NCBI RefSeq assembly: GCF_023512315.1
Contig: NZ_JAILZV010000005.1
Location: forward strand, 1-44,775
Source: Anoxybacillus sp.
GTDB lineage: Bacteria > Bacillota > Bacilli > Bacillales > Anoxybacillaceae
Length of the DNA stretch: 44,775 nt
Direction: 5' to 3'
Shown here: positions 28,725-40,842 of the stretch, piece by piece
Numbering within the stretch: the stretch's first letter is position 1
How the letters are laid out: each line of letters starts with the position of its first letter
Program-made: the position numbers and the translations under genes
Notes under the pieces: generated by a model
What the model was told of the DNA's origin: nothing
The model's database searches: none
What the model saw: only the letters and a program-made list of their open reading frames with translations

Positions 28725-30614
28725 TTATTCATTCGACACTCGTGCGATTCTTCCTTGTTCCAAATAAACTAATAAAATCGAAATATCCGCTGGGTTTACT
28801 CCAGAGATTCGGGATGCTTGCGCAATCGAGAGCGGTCGCACTTGTTTTAATTTTTGCCGCGCTTCTGTCGCAAGCCCAGTAATTGCGTCATAATCAATAT
28901 CCTCAGGGATTTTTTTGTTTTCCATTTTTTTAAGCCGTTCGACTTGTTGCAGTGATTTTTCGATATATCCTTCGTACTTAATTTGAATTTCTACTTGTTC
29001 AATAACATCGGCTGGAATATCTTCCTCCGCTGGCGCCAGCAATTGAATATGTTCGTACGTCATTTCTGGTCTTCTTAGTAAGTCTGCTGCGCGAATGCCG
29101 TCTTTTAGTTCGCTTCCCCCTGCTTTTCGAATGACTTCTTGCACTTGAGGCGTCGGCTTAATAATAAACGTTTGTAGCCGTTTCTTTTCTTTTTCGATTG
29201 CCGCTTTTTTCGCCAAAAATTTTTCATAACGGGCATCGGAAATAAGCCCGATTTTGTAACCGATGTCTGTCAAGCGCAAATCGGCATTATCGTGACGAAG
29301 CAACAGGCGGTATTCCGCGCGCGACGTCAACAAGCGATAAGGTTCGTTCGTTCCTTTTGTGACAAGGTCATCAATGAGGACACCAATGTATGCGTCGGAG
29401 CGGCTTAAAATCAATTCTTCTTTTCCGAGCGCTTTTCTTGCAGCGTTAATCCCCGCAATCAATCCTTGTCCTGCCGCTTCTTCGTAGCCAGATGTCCCAT
29501 TAATTTGCCCTGCAGTATATAAATGTTTGACAACTTTTGTTTCAAGTGTCGGCCATAGCTGTGTCGGCACGACCGCATCGTACTCAATCGCATAGCCCGC
29601 TCGCATTAATTGTGCCCGTTCAAGCCCTGGAATCGTCGCTAAAATTTGCCGCTGAATATGCTCCGGCAAGCTCGTCGATAGTCCTTGAACATACACTTCT
29701 TCTGTATTCCGCCCTTCCGGTTCTAGGAAAATTTGGTGGCGTGGCTTGTCGTGGAAGCGGACAATTTTATCTTCAATCGATGGGCAATAGCGCGGTCCCG
29801 TTCCTTTAATCATGCCTGAATACATCGGCGACAAGTGCAAGTTTTCGTCAATAATTCGATGCGTTTCCTCCGTAGTGTATGTCAGCCAGCACGGAAGTTG
29901 GTCTGTAATATACTCGGTCGTTTCATAAGAAAACGCTCGAGGAACTTCATCCCCTGGCTGAATTTCCGTTTTGCTATAATCAATCGAACGGCTATTGACC
30001 CGTGGAGGAGTTCCTGTCTTAAAGCGAACGAGTTCAAACCCGAGTTCTTCTAAATGCTCTGATAGTTTAATCGACGGCTGCTGGTTGTTTGGCCCGCTAG
30101 AATATTTAATATCGCCAATAATAATTTCCCCACGCAAAAACGTTCCTGTCGTAATGACGACGGTTTTCGCGTAATAGTGTGCTCCTGTATGAGTAATGAC
30201 TCCTTTACATACGCCATCTTCAACAATTAACCGTTCCACTTTCCCTTGCAATAACGTTAAGTTTTCTTCATTCTCTAGCGTCTTTTTCATTTCGTGTTGA
30301 TACAAAAACTTGTCAGCTTGCGCCCGCAACGCCCGAACAGCCGGACCTTTCCCAGTGTTCAACATGCGCATTTGAATATACGTTTTATCGATGTTTTTTG
30401 CCATTTCTCCGCCCAATGCGTCAATTTCACGAACAACAATCCCTTTCGCTGGACCGCCAATCGACGGGTTGCACGGCATAAATGCAACCATATCAAGATT
30501 TAACGTAATCATTAACGTTTTCGCTCCGATGCGCGCTGCAGCTAGCCCTGCTTCGCATCCTGCATGGCCAGCACCGACTACGATAACGTCATACGTCCCG
30601 CCATGGTATTCCAT
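28725..30614 (-). CDS. mnmG: tRNA uridine 5-carboxymethylaminomethyl modification enzyme MnmG
   Basis: This 629-residue FAD protein (GidA) joins MnmE to form the cmnm5 group at wobble uridine 34. The N-terminal FAD motif [31 protein letters not shown] with its cysteine, [10 protein letters not shown] and [16 protein letters not shown] are family marks. The C-terminal helical region binds MnmE. It is 15 nt downstream of mnmE. Confidence 0.98.
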   Translation of the reverse strand: MEYHGGTYDVIVVGAGHAGCEAGLAAARIGAKTLMITLNLDMVAFMPCNPSIGGPAKGIVVREIDALGGEMAKNIDKTYIQMRMLNTGKGPAVRALRAQADKFLYQHEMKKTLENEENLTLLQGKVERLIVEDGVCKGVITHTGAHYYAKTVVITTGTFLRGEIIIGDIKYSSGPNNQQPSIKLSEHLEELGFELVRFKTGTPPRVNSRSIDYSKTEIQPGDEVPRAFSYETTEYITDQLPCWLTYTTEETHRIIDENLHLSPMYSGMIKGTGPRYCPSIEDKIVRFHDKPRHQIFLEPEGRNTEEVYVQGLSTSLPEHIQRQILATIPGLERAQLMRAGYAIEYDAVVPTQLWPTLETKVVKHLYTAGQINGTSGYEEAAGQGLIAGINAARKALGKEELILSRSDAYIGVLIDDLVTKGTNEPYRLLTSRAEYRLLLRHDNADLRLTDIGYKIGLISDARYEKFLAKKAAIEKEKKRLQTFIIKPTPQVQEVIRKAGGSELKDGIRAADLLRRPEMTYEHIQLLAPAEEDIPADVIEQVEIQIKYEGYIEKSLQQVERLKKMENKKIPEDIDYDAITGLATEARQKLKQVRPLSIAQASRISGVNPADISILLVYLEQGRIARVSNE

Positions 30615-30629
30615 ACTCTAGCCTCCTTT

Positions 30630-32015
30630 TTATTTCCCTAAACAAAACTGCGAAAAGAGCTGATCAATTAAACTTTCATGAACGGTATCACCAATAATTT
30701 CGCCAAGCAGTTCCCACGCTCGTGTTAAATCAATTTGCACGATATCAATCGGCATACCAGCTTCAATGCCAGTGATTGCTTCTTCGATTGCTTGCTTCGC
30801 TTGGTGAAGGAGAGCAATATGCCGCGAATTGGACACATATGTTAAATCGCCTGCTTCAACCCCTCCAGTAAAAAACAGCCGCGCAATTGCTTCTTCTAAT
30901 TCATCTATTCCCTTTTCTTCCAACAGCGATGTCGTAATGACTGGACGGCCTGCCGCGAGTTCTCGAACACGTTCCATTTCAATTTTTTGCGGCAAATCCG
31001 TTTTATTGACGATAACGATCACTTCTTTCCCTTCGACAGCCGCAAAAAGTTGTTCGTCTTCTTCTGTTAACGGTTCATTATAGTTTAGTACCAATAAAAT
31101 TAAATCGGCCGCCTTTACCATTTGCTTTGAACGCTCGACACCAATTCGCTCAACAATATCCTCCGTTTCACGAATGCCCGCCGTATCGATTAATTTTAAA
31201 GGGACGCCACGCACGTTGACATATTCTTCAATTACATCCCTTGTTGTACCAGGGATGTCCGTAACGATTGCTTTATTTTCATGAACAAGGTTATTTAACA
31301 GCGATGATTTCCCAACGTTCGGTCGACCAATAATGGCCGTAGCCAACCCTTCTCGCAATATTTTCCCTTGTTGAGCGGTTTGTAATAATCGCTCGATTTG
31401 CTCGCGGACGTATGTTGCCTTTTCTCGAAGCAACTGATGCGTCATTTCTTCGACGTCATCGTATTCTGGATAATCAATGTTTACTTCCACATGGGCAAGC
31501 GTTTCTAAAATCGTTTGCCGCAAATGGCGAATCATCTTGGATAGTCGGCCTTCCATTTGGCTAAGTGCAACGTGCATTGCACGATCGGTTTTGGCGCGGA
31601 TTAAGTCAATGACTGCTTCCGCCTGCGATAAGTCAATCCGCCCATTTAAAAACGCCCGTTTCGTAAACTCGCCAGGTTCTGCTAGGCGCGCGCCGTGCGT
31701 CAATACAAGCTGCAACACGCGGTTCACTGACATTAAGCCACCGTGGCAGTTAATTTCAACGACATCTTCCCGCGTAAAAGTTTTTGGCGCTTTCATGACC
31801 GATACCATTACTTCTTCTATCGTCTGCCCGTTCGTTGGGTCAATGATGTGGCCGTAATGAATCGTATGGGAAGGAACTTCTTTTAGCTGCTTTCCGCCTA
31901 CTCCCTTGAAAATGCGGTCAGCAATAGGAATTGCTTCCTCTCCGCTTAAGCGAACAATCGCGATCGCTCCTTCCCCCATCGGAGTAGAGATAGCCGCAAT
32001 CGTATCAAATTCCAT
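30630..32015 (-). CDS. mnmE: tRNA modification GTPase MnmE
   Basis: This 461-residue protein has an N-terminal tetrahydrofolate-binding domain ([22 protein letters not shown]), a helical domain interrupted by the G domain ([36 protein letters not shown]), and the C-terminal FCLGK with the catalytic cysteine. It works with MnmG on wobble uridines. It begins a new unit after the jag terminator; two head-to-head DnaA boxes lie in its upstream region. Confidence 0.98.
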   Translation of the reverse strand: MEFDTIAAISTPMGEGAIAIVRLSGEEAIPIADRIFKGVGGKQLKEVPSHTIHYGHIIDPTNGQTIEEVMVSVMKAPKTFTREDVVEINCHGGLMSVNRVLQLVLTHGARLAEPGEFTKRAFLNGRIDLSQAEAVIDLIRAKTDRAMHVALSQMEGRLSKMIRHLRQTILETLAHVEVNIDYPEYDDVEEMTHQLLREKATYVREQIERLLQTAQQGKILREGLATAIIGRPNVGKSSLLNNLVHENKAIVTDIPGTTRDVIEEYVNVRGVPLKLIDTAGIRETEDIVERIGVERSKQMVKAADLILLVLNYNEPLTEEDEQLFAAVEGKEVIVIVNKTDLPQKIEMERVRELAAGRPVITTSLLEEKGIDELEEAIARLFFTGGVEAGDLTYVSNSRHIALLHQAKQAIEEAITGIEAGMPIDIVQIDLTRAWELLGEIIGDTVHESLIDQLFSQFCLGK

Positions 32016-32069
32016 GTTAGTTTCACCTCACTTTAAAGAGTGTTATCTATTGTAAACAAAAAACATTTT

Positions 32070-32129
32070 CTATCCACATCCATTAAGAAAGTAATCATTA
32101 TCCATTTTAACTTATCCACATGTGAATAA
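32070..32129. promoter_or_regulatory. DnaA boxes between mnmE and jag
   Basis: TTATCCACA (32112-32120, plus) directly abuts TGTGAATAA (32121-32129, a minus-strand TTATTCACA), forming a head-to-head pair. A one-mismatch CTATCCACA lies at 32070-32078. Confidence 0.6.
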
Positions 32130-32158
32130 CAATAAGTTTCCCACTGGATGAACAACAG

Positions 32159-32195
32159 AAAAAAGAGGCCGTCTCACCTGATGAGATAGCCTCTT
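32159..32195 (-). terminator. Terminator of the rpmH-rnpA-spoIIIJ-jag operon
   Basis: AAGAGGC (32163-32169) pairs with GCCTCTT (32189-32195) around an inner TCTCA/TGAGA stem. A run of six T follows on the minus strand, just after the jag stop. Confidence 0.88.
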
Positions 32196-32203
32196 CGCCC
32201 GCG

Positions 32204-32839
32204 CTAGTACTGTCGATTTGTTCGTACGGGAGCGATAATGATATAACGATTCGGTTCGGTTCCAACAGAGTACGTTTTCACCTTCCCGTTTGTCGCTAAT
32301 GTCGCATGAATCACTTTTCGCTCATGCGCAGGGAGCGGTTCTAATTTGACTTCCTTTCCTGTTTTGAGCGCTTTTTCCGCTAGCTTTTTCGCAAGTTGCG
32401 CCAATACTTCTTGGCGTCTTGCCCGATAATTTTCCGCATCAACAGTAATATGAATATACCCTTTCGCATACCGATTAGCGACAAGCTGCGTCAATAGCTG
32501 TAACGAATTTAATGTTTGCCCGTGCTTCCCTATTAAACGCGCCACTTGTTCCCCAGCAATCATAAATTGAACATCTTTTTCTTTTTCTGTCTTTTCAATA
32601 TGAGCGGAAATTCCCATTTGCTCAATAACCTTTTTTAAAAAGACTTCGGCCTCCTCCACAGGATGCGGTACCACCGTTGCCTTTACCACCGCTGGTTTAT
32701 TACCGAAAATCCCGAATAACCCTTTTTTCCCTTCGTCCAACACACTAATTTCCACGCGATCTTTTGAAACTCCTAATTGATTTAATGCAAGCTCAATAGC
32801 TTCATCAACAGTGGAAGCGGTCGCGGTTACTTCTTTCAC
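32204..32839 (-). CDS. jag: Jag/KhpB RNA-binding protein
   Basis: This 211-residue protein has the Jag N-terminal domain (about 1-50, [22 protein letters not shown]), a KH domain with [12 protein letters not shown] (about 95-145) and an R3H domain ([14 protein letters not shown]). It is the SpoIIIJ-associated protein; relatives bind RNA with KhpA and affect cell elongation. Its start overlaps the spoIIIJ stop by 4 nt. Confidence 0.96.
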   Translation of the reverse strand: MKEVTATASTVDEAIELALNQLGVSKDRVEISVLDEGKKGLFGIFGNKPAVVKATVVPHPVEEAEVFLKKVIEQMGISAHIEKTEKEKDVQFMIAGEQVARLIGKHGQTLNSLQLLTQLVANRYAKGYIHITVDAENYRARRQEVLAQLAKKLAEKALKTGKEVKLEPLPAHERKVIHATLATNGKVKTYSVGTEPNRYIIIAPVRTNRQY

Positions 32840-33609
32840 TTTTTCTGTCCCCCTGAATGAGTAGATTTTAAATCAGGACCTTTGATGAAATACGTTTGCA
32901 CAATGGAGAAAATGTTTCCTACTACCCAATAAAGCGACAACGCCGCTGGAAAGCTAATTCCAAACACAATAATCATAATTGGCATCATCCAAAGCATCAT
33001 CGCCATTTGTGGATTTTGCTGTTCCATCCCCGCCATCATAATTTTTTGCTGGATAAACGTAGCGACACCAGCAATAACCGGCAAAATATAGTACGGGTCT
33101 TTTGCGCCTAAATCAAACCATAAGAACGAGTGGTCAGCGATTTCTCGTGTCCGCATAATCGCGTGATAGAAACCAATTAAAATCGGTGTTTGGATAAGCA
33201 AAGGGAAACAGCCAGCAAGCGGGTTCACGCCGTGTTTTTGGAACAGTAGCATCGTTTCTTGTTGCAGTTTTTGTTGTGTTTGCATATCTTTGGAGCTATA
33301 TTTTTCTTTCAGTTTTTGCAGCTCCGGCTGCAACGCCTGCATCGCTTTCGAATTTCTCGTCTGCTGGATCATTAATGGTAAAATCGCTACGCGAATGATG
33401 ATTGTTACAATAATAATGGACAGTCCGTAATTTCCTCCGAATAGCTTGGCCACATACTTAATCAACCATGAAAGCGGATAAACGATATATTCGTTCCAAA
33501 ATCCTTTGCTTTCCGGCGTGATCGGCTGATTAACTTGCGAACATCCTGAAACGAAAGCCACAAGTAAAATAAGCGTGACTATGAACCAAATTCGCCTTTT
33601 CACCTTCAT
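32836..33609 (-). CDS. spoIIIJ: Membrane protein insertase SpoIIIJ (YidC/Oxa1 family)
   Basis: This 257-residue insertase inserts membrane proteins and is needed for sigma-G activity in the engulfed forespore of B. subtilis. An N-terminal lipoprotein signal ends in VSGC (lipidated Cys23). Five membrane segments follow with the YidC landmarks [19 protein letters not shown], the hydrophilic-groove arginine in it, the amphipathic charged loop [14 protein letters not shown] and [20 protein letters not shown]. The start chosen is the ATG at 33609 behind GGAGG; a GTG two codons later has better spacing and is a real alternative. Confidence 0.96.
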   Translation of the reverse strand: MKVKRRIWFIVTLILLVAFVSGCSQVNQPITPESKGFWNEYIVYPLSWLIKYVAKLFGGNYGLSIIIVTIIIRVAILPLMIQQTRNSKAMQALQPELQKLKEKYSSKDMQTQQKLQQETMLLFQKHGVNPLAGCFPLLIQTPILIGFYHAIMRTREIADHSFLWFDLGAKDPYYILPVIAGVATFIQQKIMMAGMEQQNPQMAMMLWMMPIMIIVFGISFPAALSLYWVVGNIFSIVQTYFIKGPDLKSTHSGGQKK

Positions 33610-33642
33610 TTTCCTCCTCACTTTTCCTCGTATTATCATTCA

Positions 33643-33999
33643 TCATCGTTGAAATGGTTGATTGACTAGAACCCCTGCTTTTTTTAGCACGTGGATTAAA
33701 CTTTTTTTCACCTCGGCATAATTCATTTCCGACGTCGGTATTCTTGCAATTACTACATAATCTTTCCCTGGCGCTATTTGCTCACGCAATTCTAAAAAGA
33801 CTTGGCGAATATAACGTTTCACTCGGTTTCTTACGACCGCTTTGCCAATCTTCTTGCTCACCGATAAACCGAGGCGGAAGAAAGGTTGCTCGGGACGATC
33901 GAATACATAAACGACAAACTGCCGGTTCGCCATCGATTTTCCTTGTTGAAACACTTGTTGGAATTCCTTATTTTTTTTGATTCGGTATTTTTTTTTCAT
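33643..33999 (-). CDS. rnpA: Ribonuclease P protein component
   Basis: This 118-residue basic protein assists the RNase P RNA in cutting tRNA 5' leaders. The RNR motif is in [14 protein letters not shown], with [16 protein letters not shown] before it. The ATG at 33999 ([13 protein letters not shown]) fits relatives; an in-frame GTG at 34014 would add five residues, and neither start has an ideally spaced ribosome binding site. It follows rpmH after a terminator-like hairpin. Confidence 0.94.
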   Translation of the reverse strand: MKKKYRIKKNKEFQQVFQQGKSMANRQFVVYVFDRPEQPFFRLGLSVSKKIGKAVVRNRVKRYIRQVFLELREQIAPGKDYVVIARIPTSEMNYAEVKKSLIHVLKKAGVLVNQPFQR

Positions 34000-34032
34000 C
34001 CCAAGGCCAAACACTCCATCAATGTATATTTA

Positions 34033-34061
34033 GAAAAAAGACCACTGACGGTTCAGTGGCC
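34033..34061 (-). terminator. Hairpin between rpmH and rnpA
   Basis: GGCCACTGA pairs with TCAGTGGTC (34040-34061, one G-U pair) and a T-run follows on the minus strand. It is probably a partial terminator that lowers rnpA expression relative to rpmH. Confidence 0.75.
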
Positions 34062-34196
34062 TTATGCGGATAATACTTTTCTTCCTTTGCGGCGACGACG
34101 TGCAAGCACTTTACGTCCGTTTTTCGTGCTCATGCGCGCGCGGAAGCCGTGAACTTTGCTACGTTTACGCTTGTTTGGTTGGTACGTACGTTTCAT
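34062..34196 (-). CDS. rpmH: 50S ribosomal protein L34
   Basis: This 44-residue, highly basic protein begins [19 protein letters not shown] and ends [10 protein letters not shown], matching L34 over its full length. The ATG follows GGGAGGTGTC. It is divergent from dnaA across oriC, the universal arrangement in Bacilli, and leads the rnpA-spoIIIJ-jag operon. Confidence 0.98.
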   Translation of the reverse strand: MKRTYQPNKRKRSKVHGFRARMSTKNGRKVLARRRRKGRKVLSA

Positions 34197-34241
34197 TTAT
34201 GACACCTCCCTGAGGAATAACTGTTACAGGCAGTCTTTCTA

Positions 34242-34271
34242 ATTATAGTGAACAATACGGCAAAATGTCAA
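34242..34271 (-). promoter_or_regulatory. Sigma-A promoter of rpmH
   Basis: On the minus strand a perfect TTGACA (34266-34271), an 18-nt spacer and a perfect TATAAT (34242-34247) lie about 45 nt upstream of rpmH. Confidence 0.82.
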
Positions 34272-34304
34272 CCGTCCCAGGTGGTTCTTTTAGCGTTTTT
34301 TCGT

Positions 34305-34566
34305 TGTGGATAAATTCATCGCCATTTTTCTTTTTTCCCCAACATTTATCGACATCTTTTTCACAATGTCTTGTGGTGTGGATAACGTTTTTTCCACAAT
34401 ATATGGGCATTGTGGATATTTTTTTAAAATCATTGCAACTCCTCATGTTATTTGATATTATATTCTTGTTTTCACTCTGGATTGTTTAACTGGATAACTC
34501 CATTATCCACAGAATGTGAATAACGTGTGGACACTTTATTCAGATGTGTAGAAAAAAATATTCACA
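34305..34566. other. oriC: oriC, left part: DnaA-box cluster between rpmH and dnaA
   Basis: Boxes matching TTATNCACA are at 34305-34313 (minus), 34377-34385 (minus), 34503-34511 (plus) and 34515-34523 (minus). One-mismatch boxes are at 34346-34354, 34390-34398, 34411-34419 and 34558-34566. Together with the dnaA-dnaN cluster it forms a bipartite Bacillus-type origin, and it can also mediate DnaA autorepression. No gene lies in this 510-nt region. Confidence 0.9.
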
Positions 34567-34577
34567 TCTTGTGAATT

Positions 34578-34608
34578 TTGTCGAAATGTCGTTTTCTTTC
34601 CTTATTAT
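34578..34608 (+). promoter_or_regulatory. Possible dnaA promoter
   Basis: TTGTCG (34578-34583) and TATTAT (34603-34608) are 19 nt apart, a poor spacing. The region just after the DnaA boxes is where the promoter should be, but the exact hexamers are uncertain. Confidence 0.3.
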
Positions 34609-34706
34609 ATTATTTTTCCACATGCGCATTTTTATAAGCATATATGCACGAAGTTTTTAAGGTTGTACAAAAGTTGTACAACCGGGGAGAAAAGGAGGGC
34701 CAACGG

Positions 34707-36053
34707 GTGGAAAATATCGATGATTTATGGAATAAGGCGCTTGCGGAAATTGAAAAAAAAATTAGCAAACCTAGCTTCGAAACGTGGTTAAAATCAACAA
34801 AAGCTCACTCATTGAAAGGTGACACACTCGTAATCGTAGCCCCTAATGAATTTGCTAGAGATTGGTTAGATTCCCGCTACGCGCATTTAATAGGCGAAAC
34901 AATCTATGACATTACCGGTGAAGAGCTAACGATTAAATTTATTATCCCACATAATCCGGAGGAAGAATTAGAGCTCAAACCGACAACAAAAAAACAGCGA
35001 AAACTCGAAGAAGAGCAAACCGACTTTCCACAAAGCATGCTCAACCCAAAGTATACGTTTGATACGTTCGTCATCGGCTCAGGAAACCGCTTTGCTCACG
35101 CGGCTTCCTTAGCGGTAGCCGAAGCGCCAGCGAAAGCGTATAATCCGCTTTTTATTTACGGCGGAGTTGGTTTAGGAAAGACGCATTTAATGCATGCGAT
35201 TGGTCATTACGTGATCGAGCATAATCCATCCGCGAAAGTCGTCTATTTATCTTCTGAAAAGTTTACAAACGAGTTTATTAACGCCATCCGCGACAATAAA
35301 GCCGACGATTTTCGCAATAAATATCGAAACGTGGACGTTCTACTAATTGATGATATTCAGTTTTTAGCTGGAAAAGAACAGACGCAAGAAGAATTTTTCC
35401 ATACGTTTAATACGCTGCACGAGGAAAGCAAGCAAATCGTGATTTCGAGCGACCGTCCACCAAAAGAAATTCCAACTCTCGAAGACCGCCTTCGTTCACG
35501 GTTTGAGTGGGGACTAATTACTGACATTACTCCCCCTGATTTAGAAACTCGAATCGCCATTTTACGTAAAAAAGCGAAAGCAGAAGGATTCGACATCCCC
35601 AATGAAGTGATGCTTTACATCGCGAATCAAATTGACTCTAACATTCGCGAATTGGAAGGAGCACTTATTCGCGTTGTCGCGTATTCATCATTGATTAATA
35701 AAGAAATTAACGCCGATTTGGCTGCCGAAGCATTGAAAGATATTATTCCTAGCGCCAAACCGAAAGTGATTACAATTCAAGACATTCAGCGAGTAGTTGG
35801 AGAACATTTCAATTTAAAAATGGAAGACTTTAAAGCAAAAAAGCGAACAAAATCAGTAGCGTTTCCGCGCCAAATCGCCATGTACCTTTCTCGCGAGCTG
35901 ACAGATTGCTCCCTACCGAAAATTGGCGAGGAGTTCGGGGGCCGAGATCATACGACCGTCATTCATGCGCACGAAAAAATTACGAAATTGCTGCAAACAG
36001 ATGGCCAACTACAAAAACACATTAAAGAAATTCAAGAAAAGCTAAAACATTAA
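34707..36053 (+). CDS. dnaA: Chromosomal replication initiator DnaA
   Basis: This 448-residue AAA+ initiator binds DnaA boxes and opens oriC. Domain I is [36 protein letters not shown] in its N-terminal part; domain III has Walker [14 protein letters not shown] and Walker [14 protein letters not shown]; domain IV ends with the DNA-binding signature [15 protein letters not shown]. The GTG at 34707 is preceded by GGAGGGCC and matches the B. subtilis N-terminus; the longer reading adds 21 unrelated residues. The gene is flanked by both parts of oriC. Confidence 0.98.
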   Translation: MENIDDLWNKALAEIEKKISKPSFETWLKSTKAHSLKGDTLVIVAPNEFARDWLDSRYAHLIGETIYDITGEELTIKFIIPHNPEEELELKPTTKKQRKLEEEQTDFPQSMLNPKYTFDTFVIGSGNRFAHAASLAVAEAPAKAYNPLFIYGGVGLGKTHLMHAIGHYVIEHNPSAKVVYLSSEKFTNEFINAIRDNKADDFRNKYRNVDVLLIDDIQFLAGKEQTQEEFFHTFNTLHEESKQIVISSDRPPKEIPTLEDRLRSRFEWGLITDITPPDLETRIAILRKKAKAEGFDIPNEVMLYIANQIDSNIRELEGALIRVVAYSSLINKEINADLAAEALKDIIPSAKPKVITIQDIQRVVGEHFNLKMEDFKAKKRTKSVAFPRQIAMYLSRELTDCSLPKIGEEFGGRDHTTVIHAHEKITKLLQTDGQLQKHIKEIQEKLKH

Positions 36054-36060
36054 TTATTTT

Positions 36061-36142
36061 TGTGAATAATAGAAAAAGGTTGCGCACAGTCTATCCACAT
36101 GTGGATGACTGTGTTTCCTTTGTTTTTTTATGCTTATCCACA
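36061..36142. other. oriC: oriC, right part: DnaA boxes between dnaA and dnaN
   Basis: TGTGAATAA (36061-36069, a minus-strand TTATTCACA) and TTATCCACA (36134-36142, plus) are full matches. CTATCCACA (36091-36099) and TGTGGATGA (36100-36108) are one-mismatch boxes placed back to back. Confidence 0.88.
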
Positions 36143-36154
36143 TGTTAACAAGCC

Positions 36155-36205
36155 CTACTACTATTACTATTATTTTTTATATATAAAAATAAACCTATTT
36201 TTGCG
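36155..36205. other. DnaA-trio run and AT-rich DNA unwinding element
   Basis: Six consecutive triplets CTA CTA CTA TTA CTA TTA (36155-36172) read on the complementary strand as 3'-GAT GAT GAT AAT GAT AAT, the DnaA-trio pattern of the B. subtilis unwinding region. They sit 12 nt after the last DnaA box and lead into an AT-only tract (about 36173-36193). Confidence 0.85.
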
Positions 36206-36222
36206 TTTAGGAGGAGATATTT

Positions 36223-37359
36223 GTGCGACTCACCATTCAACGCGAGCATTTAGCTCAAAGTGTGCAAGACGTGATGAAAGCAATTTCTTCACGAACAGCA
36301 ATTCCTATTTTGTCGGGCATTAAAATGGTGACAATGGAACAAGGGGTAACATTGACCGGAAGCGATTCTGATATTTCGATTGAATCATTTATCCCTGCGG
36401 AAGAAGACGGAAAAATGATTGTAGAAATACTAGAGCCAGGAAGTATTGTGTTGCCTGCTCGCTTTTTCGCAGAAATTGTAAAAAAACTCCCACAAGATAC
36501 AGTAGAAATTGAGGTGCAAGCGTCACACGTCGTTCTCATTCGCTCTGGCAAAACCGAATTTAACTTAAATGGTTTAGATGCAGAAGAGTATCCACGTCTT
36601 CCGCAAATTCAAGAAGAGCATGTCTTCAAATTGCCGACAGATTTATTGAAAACAATCATTCGGCAAACGGTTTTTGCTGTGTCAATGTCGGAAACACGAC
36701 CGATCTTGACAGGTGTCAACTGGCGAGTGGAAAATGGGGAGCTTATCTGTATTGCAACAGATAGCCATCGTCTTGCTTTACGAAAAGCGAAAATCGAAAT
36801 GGATCATCATTTATCTTATAACGTTGTTATTCCTGGAAAAAGCTTAAACGAACTAAGCAAAATTTTAGACGATACGAACGAAGCGGTTGAAATCGTGATG
36901 ACAGAAAATCAAGTATTATTCAAAACAAAGCATTTATTATTTTTCTCCCGACTTCTTGATGGCAATTATCCAGATACATCCCGTTTAATTCCAACAGATA
37001 GCCAAACGGATGTTGTTATTAATGCGAAAGAATTTTTCCAAGCGATCGACCGGGCTTCCTTGTTAGCACGAGAAGGAAGAAACAATGTTGTCAAATTAGC
37101 GACGTTATCCGACAACAAGCTTGAAGTTTCCTGCATTTCTCCTGAGATCGGCAAAGTGACAGAAGAAATTCAATGCGAAGCAATCGAAGGAGAAGAGCTA
37201 AAAATTTCTTTTAGCGCGAAATACATGATGGATGCCTTAAAAGCATTAGAAGGTACAGAAATTAAAATTAGCTTCACTGGAGCAATGCGCCCATTTATCC
37301 TTCGTCCGCTTCATACGGATTCCATGCTTCAGCTGATTTTGCCAGTCAGAACGTACTAA
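36223..37359 (+). CDS. dnaN: DNA polymerase III beta subunit (sliding clamp)
   Basis: This 378-residue clamp encircles DNA and tethers polymerase III. The three-domain pattern is visible: MRLTIQREHLAQSVQDVMKAISSRTAIPILSG in its first 32 residues, QTVFAVSMSETRPILTGVNW in the middle and the C-terminal MRPFILRPLHTDSMLQLILPVRTY forming the partner-binding region. It starts at a GTG behind AGGAGGAGATATTT and ends in a strong terminator. Confidence 0.98.
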   Translation: MRLTIQREHLAQSVQDVMKAISSRTAIPILSGIKMVTMEQGVTLTGSDSDISIESFIPAEEDGKMIVEILEPGSIVLPARFFAEIVKKLPQDTVEIEVQASHVVLIRSGKTEFNLNGLDAEEYPRLPQIQEEHVFKLPTDLLKTIIRQTVFAVSMSETRPILTGVNWRVENGELICIATDSHRLALRKAKIEMDHHLSYNVVIPGKSLNELSKILDDTNEAVEIVMTENQVLFKTKHLLFFSRLLDGNYPDTSRLIPTDSQTDVVINAKEFFQAIDRASLLAREGRNNVVKLATLSDNKLEVSCISPEIGKVTEEIQCEAIEGEELKISFSAKYMMDALKALEGTEIKISFTGAMRPFILRPLHTDSMLQLILPVRTY

Positions 37360-37366
37360 TAGGTTA

Positions 37367-37406
37367 AAGCTGCTAGAAAAAAGAGTTTCTAGCGGCTTTC
37401 TTTTCT
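37367..37406 (+). terminator. Terminator of dnaN
   Basis: AAAGCTGCTAGAAA (37367-37380) pairs with TTTCTAGCGGCTTT (37387-37400, one G-U pair) and is followed by a T-rich run. Confidence 0.88.
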
Positions 37407-37470
37407 ATTGACAAATTTTTTAGTAAAATGAAGTAATGGACAGTTTTTAACGAAAGTGAGCGGTGAATAC

Positions 37471-37689
37471 ATGAAACAAATCCAAATTTCAACGGAAACC
37501 ATTACTCTTGGACAGTTTTTAAAACTGGCAGATGTGATTGATACAGGTGGAATGGCAAAATGGTTTTTACAGACGAAAGAAGTATATGTAAATGGGGAAC
37601 GAGAAACGCGCCGCGGCCGTAAGTTAACAAATCGGGACGTTGTCGATGTCCGTGAATTTGGCACTTTTGTTGTAAAAGGGGTAGAGTAG
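37471..37689 (+). CDS. yaaA: S4-domain protein YaaA
   Basis: This 72-residue protein consists of one S4-like RNA-binding domain: [39 protein letters not shown] and [13 protein letters not shown]. It matches B. subtilis YaaA in size and position; a role in ribosome assembly is suspected for relatives. The ATG at 37471 is preferred; an in-frame GTG five codons earlier is possible. It is 11 nt ahead of recF. Confidence 0.92.
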   Translation: MKQIQISTETITLGQFLKLADVIDTGGMAKWFLQTKEVYVNGERETRRGRKLTNRDVVDVREFGTFVVKGVE

Positions 37690-37700
37690 GTGAAGAATCT

Positions 37701-38813
37701 TTGCTCTTGACACAATTATCGCTAAAAAATTATCGGAACTACAGCAGCCAAGAAGTGACATTTGCTAATCATGTCAACATCATTTTAGGGGAAAATGCGC
37801 AAGGAAAGACTAATTTGATGGAAGCGATTTACGTGTTAGCGATGGCCAAATCCCATCGAACAGCAAATGATAAAGAATTGATTCGTTGGGAGGAGGAATA
37901 TGCTAAAATAGAAGGGAGAGCGATGAAACGAAATGGTCCGCTCTCTTTACAGCTTGTTGTATCAAAAAAAGGAAAAAAAGCAAAAATAAACCATATAGAA
38001 CAACGAAAATTAAGTCAATACATTGGTCATCTTCCCGTTGTTTTGTTTGCCCCAGAAGACTTATATCTCGTCAAAGGGGGACCTCAAGTAAGGCGACGTT
38101 TTATCGACATGGAAATCGGACAAATTTCCCCTGTCTACATGCACGATTTAAGCCTGTACCAAAAAATATTACAGCAGCGGAACCACTATTTAAAAGCGTT
38201 ACAAACAAGGCAACAGCGCGATGAAACGATGCTTTCTGTATTAACGGAACAGTTGGTGGAATTGGCTGCGAAAATTACGCTAAAACGGTATGAGTTTTTG
38301 CGGTTGTTGCAAAAATGGGCAGAGCCTATCCATCACGAAATTAGCCGAGGGCTAGAAAACCTTTCTATTCGTTACCATCCGTCGGTTGACGTATCAGAAA
38401 AGATAGAATTGTCGAGAATAGTAGAAGCGTATAGTGAAAAATTTGTTAAAATAAAGGAGAAGGAAATCGAACGGGGGTTGACGCTTGCTGGCCCGCACCG
38501 CGATGATCTATCGTTCGACGTAAACGGAAAAGATGTACAAACGTTCGGTTCACAAGGCCAGCAAAGGACAACCGCTTTATCTGTTAAATTAGCCGAAATT
38601 GAACTGATTTTCACAGAAACAGGTGATTACCCGATTCTTTTATTAGACGACGTTCTTTCAGAACTGGATGATTTTCGGCAAACGCATTTGTTGAATGCGA
38701 TTCGCCAAAAAGTCCAAACATTTGTTACGACGACAAGCATTGATGGAATTGAACATGACGTTATAAAAGAAGCAGCCGTTTACCGCGTGCATTCTGGCCA
38801 AATAACACAATGA
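37701..38813 (+). CDS. recF: DNA replication and repair protein RecF
   Basis: This 370-residue SMC-like ATPase loads RecA at gaps with RecO and RecR. Walker A is [13 protein letters not shown], the signature motif lies in [18 protein letters not shown] and Walker B is [13 protein letters not shown]. It starts at a TTG with AGGTGAAG upstream. The length equals the B. subtilis protein. gyrB follows after only 35 nt, leaving no room for remB (yaaB). Confidence 0.97.
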   Translation: MLLTQLSLKNYRNYSSQEVTFANHVNIILGENAQGKTNLMEAIYVLAMAKSHRTANDKELIRWEEEYAKIEGRAMKRNGPLSLQLVVSKKGKKAKINHIEQRKLSQYIGHLPVVLFAPEDLYLVKGGPQVRRRFIDMEIGQISPVYMHDLSLYQKILQQRNHYLKALQTRQQRDETMLSVLTEQLVELAAKITLKRYEFLRLLQKWAEPIHHEISRGLENLSIRYHPSVDVSEKIELSRIVEAYSEKFVKIKEKEIERGLTLAGPHRDDLSFDVNGKDVQTFGSQGQQRTTALSVKLAEIELIFTETGDYPILLLDDVLSELDDFRQTHLLNAIRQKVQTFVTTTSIDGIEHDVIKEAAVYRVHSGQITQ

Positions 38814-38839
38814 GTTTTGACCGTCAAAGGAAAGCGTAG

Positions 38840-40771
<1,932 letters not shown>

Positions 40772-40842
40772 AGTAGTACGGAGAGTGTCGCTTATCACCC
40801 TCCCCAGAATAAAAATGAGTTTACAAGGGAGGTTTTGGCAAA

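Noticed and set aside
34243-34446. Minus-strand open reading frame within oriC
   Set aside because: It overlaps the rpmH promoter and DnaA boxes and has no ribosome binding site or homology that I recognise.
37409-37440. TTGACA upstream of yaaA
   Set aside because: No acceptable -10 lies 16-18 nt away; TAAAAT is at 10 nt only.
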